Source: Apostichopus japonicus (Eukaryota; Echinodermata; Holothuroidea; Aspidochirotida; Stichopodidae). From it: 64,000 nt of DNA. Position numbers and translations under genes: made by a program. Below are positions 11,691 through 21,815 of this stretch, piece by piece. Numbering within the stretch: position 1 is the stretch's first letter; every line of letters begins with the position of its first letter. The stretch covers positions 6,384,714-6,448,713 of the forward strand of contig NC_092567.1 of assembly GCF_037975245.1 (NCBI RefSeq), given 5' to 3'. The notes beneath the pieces are model-generated. The model was not told where the DNA came from. It was given only the letters and a program-made list of their open reading frames with translations, and ran no database searches.

Positions 11691-14076
11691 GTAATTATCA
11701 ATTTGTGTATTGATATTCTCAACACACCAGAACAAGTTCTTAAGTTGAAAAAGTTCACCCGCCTTGGTTTAATTTATTTAATATTTGTAATTCACCTTTG
11801 CTACACACATTGTTTAGATTTATATTACAACAGTTTATTGCAACTAACAGTTCAACTCGTTTCGTTTTTACTCATTTGGGTTCTGATTTTCCTTCTCATT
11901 GTGGATAGACAACAAACTTACTAACTTATTAAATTTCCTTTCTGAATAGTTTTGGCATTCTGAATACGTTTCTATCATCTCACTTCCTTAGTTGGAAATG
12001 TAAGAAATATAGCACCACATCAAAAAATAAGAATAACAACTATTATTTTGTGTGGAAAGATGACCATTGTCTCACTGTCTAAATGTAGCAGCAATGATTT
12101 GATTAAACAATGTGATATTATAAATCTTAAAAAAAAAGGAAAATAGTTCTTGGCTTATCGAAGACACAGACTTGTTATGGAATGCTGTAGTGCGTTGACT
12201 TCTTCTCAGCTTTAAATGAAAAGGAATGAACAATATAAGCACAGATGTGTAGCAAATAAATTGCATTGGGGCGGTAAAGAATATGTTAGTGATCAGGCCT
12301 GGTCCATGAAACAATATTGTGGAAAAGCAAGATAATAACCAATGAAATAATCATCTTTTCATAATGTTGGGTTCACTTTGGGAAGTTGACAGCATGTAGT
12401 TTATAAATGTATTAAATTCCTTTCAAAGAAGAACATACATGAATATGCACATCACTTTATGATCAGGGAAGTAACTTTACATTCTTGTTTGGGTCTGGCG
12501 GTCTTATATGCATGGATTTGTGCAAGATAAATACACTAAAAGATAATTACTTAATTCAGCTCTATTGCCCTGATCAGAGGTATTCAGCAAAACCCCTTAC
12601 CACTTCAAAAACTGAATGTTGAGAATAGAGTTGTAAAGACACTCACCCACAAAAGAAATTATGTCATCAGTGATGTTTGATGTTTGAATTTTCTTTTTCA
12701 ATTCGTTGAAGCATGTATACAGGAAAACCGCTTCAATGCAACGTTGAAAACTGTACCAGCTGGAGGTCAAACAAAGAATAAACAAAATAATTCAAGCTTC
12801 CTTTCACTTGATATGGAGGTGAAAATTCAAGAGGTCTGTGATAACGTTTGTACCACTGTAGAGAAAAGTGCTTTACTCAAAGTATCCATTGTGGCATGTA
12901 CTTGAGGCTAGTGTTCAGTTAGAACCATTGAAATAGTTGCTGACATCATGCTATCAAAGTCTTTCCGTATGTCTTAAATAATGAGGATCTATGAATATTT
13001 ATACAGTTATATTCTCAGGCAACAAATTTATTGTTTACTATAACTGTTTTCATCTTTGGGTTGGTTGGACTGACATAGCTCACAGCAAGGGACTTTCACA
13101 TTATTCAAAGCAATTTTGCTTTTATCATGGAGCCACTTGGGGTATGTTTTGATTCTAAGGTATTCATCACAATTCGTTACTACAACACTATTAGTACTAA
13201 CTTATGAACTCCATGTTGCCTTCAAAGAGTTTCTGAGACAAACAACAGTTTCTTTTACTTGTGATTCCTGTGTGCATATATCAAATAACATCTAACATCA
13301 TGTTACCTTCACATCAAATTTGACATTAATTTTTGAATGCAATGAAATGGGGGAGGGCAAGGTTAGGACGAGAATAGAGAAATAGTTGTTGCTAGTTATT
13401 TTGCATTTTATCAATCAAAACACTTAGTTGTGACATGTGTAACATATAGCAATTGAAAGCACACAGGCTCCAGACAGTGATCATAGTAAACAAACACTGA
13501 CTCACTTGCTGAGGCAGTTGTGCAGGGTGTTATTCACATCATATATAGTATCAAACTCACTTAATACATGTCTCCATTAAAACAGAATAATGGAGAAGTA
13601 TGTCACATATTAAATTATTTATATATTTCTTAGCCTCAGCAAATATTGTGTTTATATCAAAAGGATATAACCTCAAGTAGGTACATTACCATATTTTTTT
13701 AGTGGCAGTGAGGCTAGCAGTACAGAGTAATGTGGCCACACTTTAAAGACTGAGTACTACCCTTACCTGCCACCCAACCCTATGACACCCTGAAGAAATC
13801 TTAATTAAACATATACACATCTATGTGTTTATTTACACAATGGTAAGCAATACAATGTTTGGCATGCAGTGCCTTATATATGGTGTTTGAATGTTAGACT
13901 GAGTCCTTCATATCTTCTTCTCTAGACCCTTAGGGAGTTTGTTGATCAAGCAAGATTCAAAACAATTACTGTTTCACCAGTATTACACAGTAAACAAGAT
14001 TGCAGAAGTGCATTGTGGTTTCAATGTGGTAACACGAGCAGTTTCATGAATCTGACGTAATGTATAGTGAGGGTGT
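11691..14076. other. NLR intron 4, first part, unrecognised
   Basis: Intron 4 runs from 11691 to 30030 (18.3 kb, phase 0). Its first 2.4 kb shows no element or gene I can support. Short open frames here lack start context and similarity. Confidence 0.5.
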
Positions 14077-15480
14077 ACATGTTTACAAGGGTTTTAAGAA
14101 CTCCACCAAAAACAATATGCTTCTTAAGCTCAACGTGGTACGTCTTCACACTAAATTAGAGGTCGGCCCGACAATCAATTATTGAGATATGGAATTGGTC
14201 TGACTTTCCCTTCTTGAGATATCGTATTTACAAGGTTTTCACAATTTGACCCCTGGTGACCCAAAATGACCTTGACCTCCACCAAAACAATAGGCGTCTT
14301 ATAATTATTGTGGTACACATCAAATATGGAATTGGTCTGACTCTCCCTACTTGAGATATCATGTTTACAAGGTTTTCACAATTTGACCCCTGGTGACCCC
14401 AAATGACCTCCACCAAAACAATAGGCTTCTTATAATTATTGTGGTACACATCAAATATGGAATTGGTCTGACTCTCCCTACTTGAGATATCGTGTTTACA
14501 AGGTTTTCACAATTTGACCCCTTGTGACCCAAAATGACCTTTGATCTCCACAAAACAATAGGCTTTGTAAGCTCAACGTGGTACGTCTACACACTAAGTA
14601 AGAGGTCTGCCCGAGAATCCTTTATTAAGATATGAAATTGATCTGAATTTCCCTCCTTGAGATATCGTGTTTACAAGGTTTTCACAATTTGACCCCTGGT
14701 GACCCCAAAATGAACTTTGACCTCCACCAAAACAATAGGCTTCCTATAATTATTGTGGCACTTCTACACATCAAACATGGAATTGGTCTGACTCTCTCTT
14801 CTTGAGATATCGTGTTTACAAGGTTTTCACAATTTGACCCCTTGTGACCCAAATGACGTTTGACCTCCACCAAAAACAATAGGCTTCTTGTTCTCAATTT
14901 AGAACTTCTACACATTAAGTATCAAGTTGATCTGACCTTCCCTCCCTGAGATATTGTGTTAACAAAGTTTCCACAATTTCACTCCTGGTGACCCCAAATG
15001 ACCTTCGACCTCCACCAAAAACAATAGGCCTCTTGTACTTATTGTGATACTTCTACATATGACCTATGAAGTTGGTCTGATCTGGCCCTCTTCAGATATC
15101 GTTTAAAAAATGTTTTCACAATATGACCCCTGGTGACCCCAAATGAACTTTGACTTCCATCAAAACAATATGCTCCATATAATTAGTGTGGTACATCTAC
15201 ACATCAAATATGAAATTGGTCTGACTTTCCTTTTTTGAGATATCGTGTTTACATGTTTTGTCAGTTTGACCCCTGGTGACCCCAAATGACGCTTGACCTC
15301 CACAAAAAACAATAGGCTTCTTGTACTTAATGTGGTACTTTTATACACTAAATATGAAATCCTCTCAAGCTTTTTTATTTGAGATATCGTGTTTACAAGG
15401 TTTCACAAATTGACCACTGGTGAACCCAAATATTAAATTGGTCTGACTTTCCCTTCCTCCGTCTTTACAAAATGGGCATC
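14077..15480. repeat. Tandem array of about ten 130-175-bp units
   Basis: Each unit has the order GAGATATCGTGTTTACAAGG, TTTTCACAATTTGACCCCT, GGTGACCCCAAATGACC, TTTGACCTCCACCAAAACA, ATAGGCTTCTT and ATGGAATTGGTCTGACT. Unit starts lie near 14226, 14363, 14494, 14668, 14813, 14957, 15103, 15246 and 15390, with a partial first unit from 14077. Divergence rises toward the right end. Most units carry a TGACCTTTGACCT-like word. Related sequences are dispersed in many marine invertebrate genomes. Short reverse-strand open frames repeat with the units and are not genes. Confidence 0.95.
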
Positions 15481-15490
15481 ACAAATTCAA

Positions 15491-15520
15491 CCACACACAC
15501 ACACACCCACCCACACACGC
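15491..15520. repeat. (CA)n microsatellite
   Basis: A short CACACA run with CCCA interruptions lies just after the tandem array. Confidence 0.8.
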
Positions 15521-16884
15521 CATCATGAACGCAAAGGTTACAAATAGCATCGAAACCAAAAAGTCACTCTCTACCCAGACTCAAATCTAATTAACTACAA
15601 CCCAGCTTACCAGTCATGCTATACACTATTTATACACTTTACCAATACCATTGATCAGCATATTGTAAACCAGTCTGTGCAAGATCCGCATCAGGTGATC
15701 TCCAAAGATCATCTCGAGACTGGTTATTCCACATTTACCTAATGAGGAGATAAGACAAATGCAATAACAGTCAGTTGTTACTTATTGTTTGTTGAGAATA
15801 TCTGAACTAGATGTATTCATGCAAACAATGAAAACCTTTGTTATTGAGTTTGCCTTTTTAATATTTACTCAACAGTTATTCCATTGCTCACAGATATACA
15901 AGCTAATAACTCTGTGTCCCTGAAACAACGCAATAATTGCAAGTTCAATCATTTTATGGAAAGGCATTTTATTTTTTAAGTTGAATAATTTTTGAAAATG
16001 TATCCATAAACAAATAATAGGCTATAATTGGTAACATGTTTGCAATCCTTGGATTAGACTAAATTGATCAGCACACGGTCTAATTGGTACTTTTAACGTT
16101 ATTTGATGCAGCAGGCCAATGAAGTTGTTCATCTTTGTATGAACACCAAATTTCTAATTCTGTTACTTTGAATTCAAGCAAAGTTAGGCCTACTTACTTG
16201 TCTATATTGCCTTTGTCAAACATTCAGATTACAAGTGTGAAGCAGAGGCTGCTCTAACATATAAATGTTGTTGTTTTTGCTTTCACCACTTTCACAGTAA
16301 CTTCATTACCAACTTTGCCAATTGACATTAGCCTGATGCCCCCACCCCCTACCCAAACACACTCTTATAACATAATTACTGAATTACAAAATAACTATAA
16401 GAACATAAAAATAATACAAATCCATTAAGGATTTCAGATGACATAATATGCTGAATCCTACCACTGGCGGATCCAAGGGGGGGGGCCAAGGGGGGCCATG
16501 GCCCCCAAAGGTGAGCCAAAAAGTGTTTCCGAACATCCGCTAAATCATATGATTGGAAATGGAAATGGGGGTGTAGGCGGTATAACACTATCTAACGCAA
16601 CGTAGTGGCCAAGAACCTGATGTATTTTTAAGGGAGGGCCCGAAGAACATGAACTTATAGCATGCTCCTCATGTTGAAACATAATTGCACCTATTAGGTG
16701 AATTGAGTGTACTTTTAATAGTAAGAAAGACTAGCGTAGGTTCTTATGACCAACTAGACCGGTTTCTGCTCTCAACTTTTATAGGAGGAGCTTCATCAGT
16801 AGTAAGCCTTTGAATATTTTATATTCGGCATGAGCGTCTCGTTCTCAAAATGCATCTATTTTCTGTGCACGAGTTTTTATGGAC

Positions 16885-17523
16885 TCATAGTGCATCTATA
16901 AGAGCTTCGTGTGAACCTTGAGAGTCAGCTGATTCTTCGTTAGTACGAAACCTTGAGTTAACAAGTAAATCTTTGAGATTTGGGGCCCTTTTATAGGCAA
17001 GAATCGGTTCTTTTGGAAACAGTTTGGATAAATCCGCGTGTTGCGAAATTAAGTGCCAATGTTTCAAAAGTGCTTTTTTCAAATGCGTGGTTCTGATGTG
17101 GGGTTTATAGGTAAGCTTGAACACCAGTGGTGGTTCCTGTTGTTTAGTATTGGTTGTGAGGTATTGCCTACGGTTTTCAAATGTTATGCCTTTAGCGGCT
17201 GTGGCATTTTCCTCTTTCTTATAGTTACGGAGTAACAGTTTCTCTGTGAACGCATTCTTTTTCTCTAAGAAGTCAGTCTCGTTGTTACAGAGACGTGCGT
17301 ATCGTAATATTTCCCCTTTAATGAAGCCTTTAAAAGTGGCAAGTGGGTGTGCAGAGTTTCTGTCGAGGTATTGGAAGGTTTCCGTGGGTTTGGTGTGGAC
17401 TTTAGTGTCTAATAACCCATTGGTTTCGAACCTTGTACCTTTGAAGATTTTCAAATCTAGGTATGTTACCTCGGTGTTTGATATTTCTACCGTAAACTTT
17501 AAGAAGCGGTGAATTTCATTCAA
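16885..17523 (-). pseudogene. Penelope-like RT, C-terminal part (thumb)
   Basis: The 212-codon frame contains NEIHRFLKFTVEIS, VTYLDLKIFKG, KVHTKPTETFQYLDRNSAHP and FIKGEILRYARLC. This order is typical of the region after the catalytic YxDD in Penelope-like reverse transcriptases (YLDL, KPT...YL...S.HP, GE.LR..R.C). It ends at ALIDAL without the GIY-YIG domain, so the 3' part is lost or this lineage lacks it. It overlaps the preceding RT frame in a different phase, meaning one base was gained or lost near 17520 next to an A-run. Confidence 0.7.
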
Positions 17524-17935
17524 CCTTTTTTACTAGGTGTTCAAGTTCCTGATGTGTACCGTCGTAGAGCAATAGAATGTCATCTCTATAGCGGAGCCAT
17601 TTTAAGATTTTATTATCTGTCGGTAAAATCTGGTTTTCAAGTCTATGCATGACGATATCGCAGATTTCCGGAGAGGCTTGGCTACCCATGGCGCAACCGA
17701 TCTTTTGTAGATAGAATTGGTTATTGAACTCGAAACAGTTTCTTGTTAAGATGAGTTCAATTAGATTAAGATGAGATCGAAGATTTGGGGCTTTTGAGTG
17801 ACTACGTATAGTCTGTAGCTCCCTGTTGGTGGTGCGGAATTTTTCGGAGCTTTTATTAGCTTTCACTGAACGGACAAATTTGCGTCTTTTAGATGACGAT
17901 GAGAGAGGTTGAGAGAGAGAAAGTACATTTTGCAT
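17516..17935 (-). pseudogene. Penelope-like RT, palm fragment with YRDD-type active site
   Basis: The frame contains NCFEFNNQFYLQKIGCAMGS, then QASPEICDIVMHRLE (RT motif 4, xAMGSxxSP), then LKWLRYRDDILLLYDGT (motif 5; the DD pair is intact). Motifs 1-3, including the first catalytic Asp, are not found in the N-terminal part. The frame closes at TGA just where the thumb frame opens one base out of phase. A functional enzyme is not possible as it stands. Confidence 0.75.
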
Positions 17936-18016
17936 GTTGGAGGAGAGGAAGGTAGCTCTTTCTGGAAAAATTTGTTGGCCCTAAAAAGGGCCGTTTTTCT
18001 CGAGCAACTCCTACTT

Positions 18017-18727
18017 CTACCTTTTATAAGGTTGCTTTCTGTTCCTGGCCTTTGGTCGGCGTGCCACTCTGGTCTCCTCTCTTTTCGCTGACTTCTGGAG
18101 GATGGTCTTCAAAAGCCTTTGTGCCTCAGGAGCTTCCAGTGTTGACTCTAAGTCTGTCTCAGCTCTAGATCTCTTCTCGAGAAACCTGTCCCGTTGGAGT
18201 ACCTGATTCCAGGAATCAGTAAACTCCTCCGAGTGGTTCAGTTGCGCCGGGAGTCTGGGTGGATTTCTCTGAACCTTGATTTGGTGATAGGTAGCGTTTT
18301 TATCGCCGTCTATCCGGGATATCTCTGTAGTGAGAGTGATGAGATTGGACTGGAGCCCCTTCAACGTAACTGCGTGGCTTTTGACCTTCTTGTGGGTATC
18401 CTCTTGAAGTTTGATCCTGGTGTCATTCCTTTTAGTAGGAGTTCTTTGCCCACACGGTATGTCTTCTTCTGAGGAGAAGGATGAGTCTTCATTGACTGGT
18501 GAGGCAGGGATCTCTGGGATGAGTGAGTCCATGACTTGTTTTGACCAGTTTGGGAGTAGCTCTTTTGTTATAGAGTTGGGTTCTGAGGAAGGCAGTGAAG
18601 TCAAACAGTGACGGCCTGTGATTGGCCCAAATTCTGTTGTAGAAGCCTTTTTATTATAGGCTACAACGTGGTGACGCACACACACTCTTATGGTGTATTT
18701 TTTTTTTTTAAAAAGCTGACTTAGCAA
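18017..18727 (-). pseudogene. Penelope-like element N-terminal region, charged, coiled-coil-like
   Basis: This 236-codon frame lies 81 bases upstream of the RT fragment and in the same phase. It is rich in Lys, Arg, Glu and Ser (EEDIPCGQRTPTKRND, RSRAETDLESTLEAPEAQR) and ends in a basic tail (RVARRPKARNRKQPYKR). Penelope-like elements often carry such a poorly conserved charged N-terminus before the RT. No domain is recognised. The assignment rests on position, strand and phase. Confidence 0.5.
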
Positions 18728-19419
18728 CCATCATTTCTTTAGCATTTAGCATAATAGAGTATAAAACCTCCTTAACAGCATCATTTGAACCTCAAATTGG
18801 CCTATATTTCTTTTCATTGGGGCGAGCAGCGAACATTTTCATGCCACGGGAAAGAATGAATTATCACCTACTATTCAATTTATTGATGGTACACACAAAA
18901 AAAAATGCATATTTCTCAGAAAATTTTGGGTGACAAAAGCCTTTCTAAGTGCCACCATTTTACATGTAGGCATCACCAGGATTAAAAAAAATTCAATTCT
19001 TATACCCCTCCCCCAGGACGGCGATTCGTGGCATGGACCAGCATTTGCCTTCTCAAGAGTTGGGAGCTATGTAAATGTATGAGCATGAGGATTTACAGTT
19101 TAACACCATTTTGCAGTTACAGACTGGTTGTAAGAAATTTATAACCTATGAGAAATAAAATTTCTTTAGAAAGATGATCCCAACTTTGTTTTATAAATAT
19201 TTCAGAAAATTACACCTGGGGAACCTTGTTTTTAGAAGTAAATTAACATCACCATTGTACACTTTTGTCGCACCAAATTGCATCTGAGGGCATTCAGCAA
19301 TAGACAATTTTCCAAAGGGGAGGGAGCCACCCCCTCTCCTAATACCCCTCCCCCATATCACTCTAATGCCACTTTGGCCCCTCCCAAACAAAGGCCCTGG
19401 ATCCGCACGTGAATCCTAC

Positions 19420-21286
19420 AAGAACTTGTCATATTGTGTTGTATGATCTTCTGTGATAGAATCATCATCTGTTGCTGGTCATGGTGCAATTTTCAATACC
19501 TATCATTATCGATGACAAATATTTCATATGATGGGATGGGTAGACCTTGTCATAAATTACATAATATCCAATCAACCTGGAGACGGTGACAATAGAAAGC
19601 CTTCATTAGCATTAGATGCTCACACAGGAATGAAACTATGTCACAATGAAACAATGGATGTCTAATGACCATTACAATTGGTCAGATTTGAAAGATTAGA
19701 GAGGTACATGGCTATAATATAGAAATCAAATCAGACTTTCCTCCTCTTGAAACCTACAATGATGGTAAAATGTGTAGAGATGATGCTACAATTAGAGAAA
19801 CACTGAACAAAAGAGGTACCACAGAATCCCTGAGTCTAAGACACAACATTTAGAAGTATTCTTACTTAGAGGGAGGGGTGGGTGGAGTAAGAAACAAGTG
19901 ATAGTCCAAGCAACCATTACCTTTCTCATATAAACTGTACATACTTCTTTCAAGAGCTGTAATCCACACATGAAACTGGTAAATCCCTAAATAGGCTGAT
20001 CTCAGTACTGAATAATTCCAGTTTACCTGATGATGAGAAAAAACAAAATACATTTGGTCATCAGTAATAATGTTATTATTCATTTAAATTGTCATCACTA
20101 AGTCTGCAAGTAGCAGAATTATATCATGTAACATTGTCAGACACATAGAAATCACACTGCATACATTATAAGCATATGGTATGCTACTGTAATTTTAAAA
20201 TGAATTCAAAGTAAAATTAGTAAAAGATGAGGGATGTCTTCTGATATTATATATATACTGTATTGAAATAATATTTACAACTCTGTTAAAAATATAATAA
20301 CATTGTAAAGAAACTAATGCAACTACTGTAGAACACAAATCCATAGACTGTACAAGATAAGTTCAAGGTCTCATAACGTTTCCCACATTGAATATACAGC
20401 TCAACAAATACCAAAATAATTGAAATATAAACACAAATTAATCTGAAATTGAGACAAGCATTGAACCTTTAATACAAACTAAATGAAATATGTGATAAAG
20501 AATAGTATATTTTATCTTAGGATAAACAAAGACTTAGACAGTGGGTCTGGTGACACAATTGTGCATGGAACTGTGCCTGGTTCTCAATGTCACTGATTTT
20601 GTGTACACCTTACTTGAATAATGCTTCTTTAGCCTCACAAAATGTGATTGTGAATCTTAGAACTGGTGTGCGACAGTTTATCAAGAGTTTGGAGACAAAT
20701 ATCAAAGAAGTAAAGGAGATACAAACCCAACCATAATCTTCAGCTGATATGATAGACACCTTTGAGATGAATACCATTTTACTGTCCAATTATATTTCAA
20801 ATCATATTTTCAATATGCATAAAACAGTCATCTCTACTGTACTACAGTAAAAAAACATCATAACAAAGTACATTGAAGTTAAAGATGATATCCATAGTAG
20901 TGTGTGTTTAAACATTACTATCACTGTTCTATACTAACCATTAATGTGATTACCATCACATAGAGAAAATATCAGATGATGAACCTTTCATTGTCCTTGT
21001 CAGCACAGCTTGAAAACTTCCATAAAAAAATTGGTGACTACAGGTGGAATGGGTGATCCCCTAATAGCTCGCTTCAGGAAAATTCAAGTTAACTTAAAAA
21101 AGAAAGTGATGTGAATGAGAATTAAGTCCTAATGATAGGATATATTGAGAATTCCGGTCAGAAATAGATATGTGTATGTCTCTGGCTGGTCATTCCATAT
21201 CAAATCACCAAATTCTGGAGCATGTTGTAGTTCGACATCTTTGAAAAATTCCCAAATTTATTGTATGATTGGACTACCATGAAATA
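19420..21286. other. NLR intron 4, middle part, unrecognised
   Basis: AT-rich sequence without a supportable gene or element. Several short open frames lack coding signals. Confidence 0.5.
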
Positions 21287-21815
21287 AGCATATTCTGAAA
21301 ATTCCAGTTGCATTGCTTTACAATTGGCTGATTTATTACACTTTGAAATTCCGCAATTTGTCGCCACCATGGCATTTTCTTGACTTTTGAGGTCTCATTT
21401 CTCAGCAATTAAACAATTTAATACCTTTCTATTACAGATGCCTATAGAGTCTATCCCATAGAACAGGAAACTAAACAATTAGGCTACAAAAATATTGTCT
21501 TTGTGGAGTTAGGTCAACTTACAAGTGTCAAAATATTCGATTTTTGTACTTTTCACTAAAAAATGTGCTCTTTTTAGTGATGAATTGCTCCTAAACCATT
21601 GCTTCAGGGTACTTGATTCTTTCAGAGGTTATTATGTCTAGTACAAACAATACAAAATAATGATTACAATGCTTTCCTATAATATATTTGCTAGTTGTGC
21701 AACCTCAAAAGTCCAAAAAATGCCAAAATGCCATGGTGGCGACAAATTACGGAATTTCAAAGAGTGATAAATCGGCCAATTGTAAAGCAATGCAACTGAA
21801 ATTTTTAGAATATGC
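21287..21815. repeat. Foldback repeat with ~110-bp inverted arms
   Basis: The left arm (21287-21393) is repeated as its reverse complement at 21702-21815. Shared landmarks are GTTGCATTGCTTTACAATTG, TTTGTCGCCACCATGGCATT and GACTTTTGAGG. Identity by eye is near 85-90%, and the loop is about 310 bp. The transcript could form a long hairpin. No target duplication was identified, so the element's true ends may lie elsewhere. Confidence 0.8.

Larger units (their letters stand above)
16880..18727 (-). mobile_element. Decayed Penelope-like retroelement, inside the hAT-like element
   Basis: Three minus-strand open frames follow one another: an N-terminal coiled-coil-like region (18017-18727), RT palm motifs (17516-17935) and the RT thumb region (16885-17523). 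The order and sequence type fit Penelope-like elements, whose RT carries GxAMGSxxSP and RYxDDI motifs and is followed by YLDL and KPT-rich segments. The region that should hold RT motifs 1-3 is mostly missing and no GIY-YIG endonuclease follows. The copy is therefore internally deleted and frameshifted. Exact ends are not seen. Confidence 0.7.
16462..19411. mobile_element. 2.95-kb hAT-like element containing a nested Penelope-like copy
   Basis: The left end CACTGGCGGATCCA and the reverse complement of the right end, CACGTGCGGATCCA, match at 12 of 14 bases. The 8-bp sequence AATCCTAC flanks both ends exactly (16454-16461 and 19412-19419), the hallmark of a hAT insertion. GGCGGATCCAGGGGG ends are known in non-autonomous hAT families. 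G-rich sequence (GGGGGGGGGGCCAAGGGGGG) follows the left terminus, and matching C-rich sequence precedes the right one. No hAT transposase is seen, so the element is non-autonomous. Its only coding traces belong to the retroelement inside it on the minus strand. Confidence 0.8.

Noticed and set aside
14228-15348. Several minus-strand frames with the same LFWWRS...GVTRGQIVKTL peptide
   Set aside because: The peptide repeats because the DNA is a tandem array. There is no evidence of coding.
17053-18611. Plus-strand frames opposite the Penelope-like element
   Set aside because: They are antisense shadows. The RT motifs are on the minus strand.
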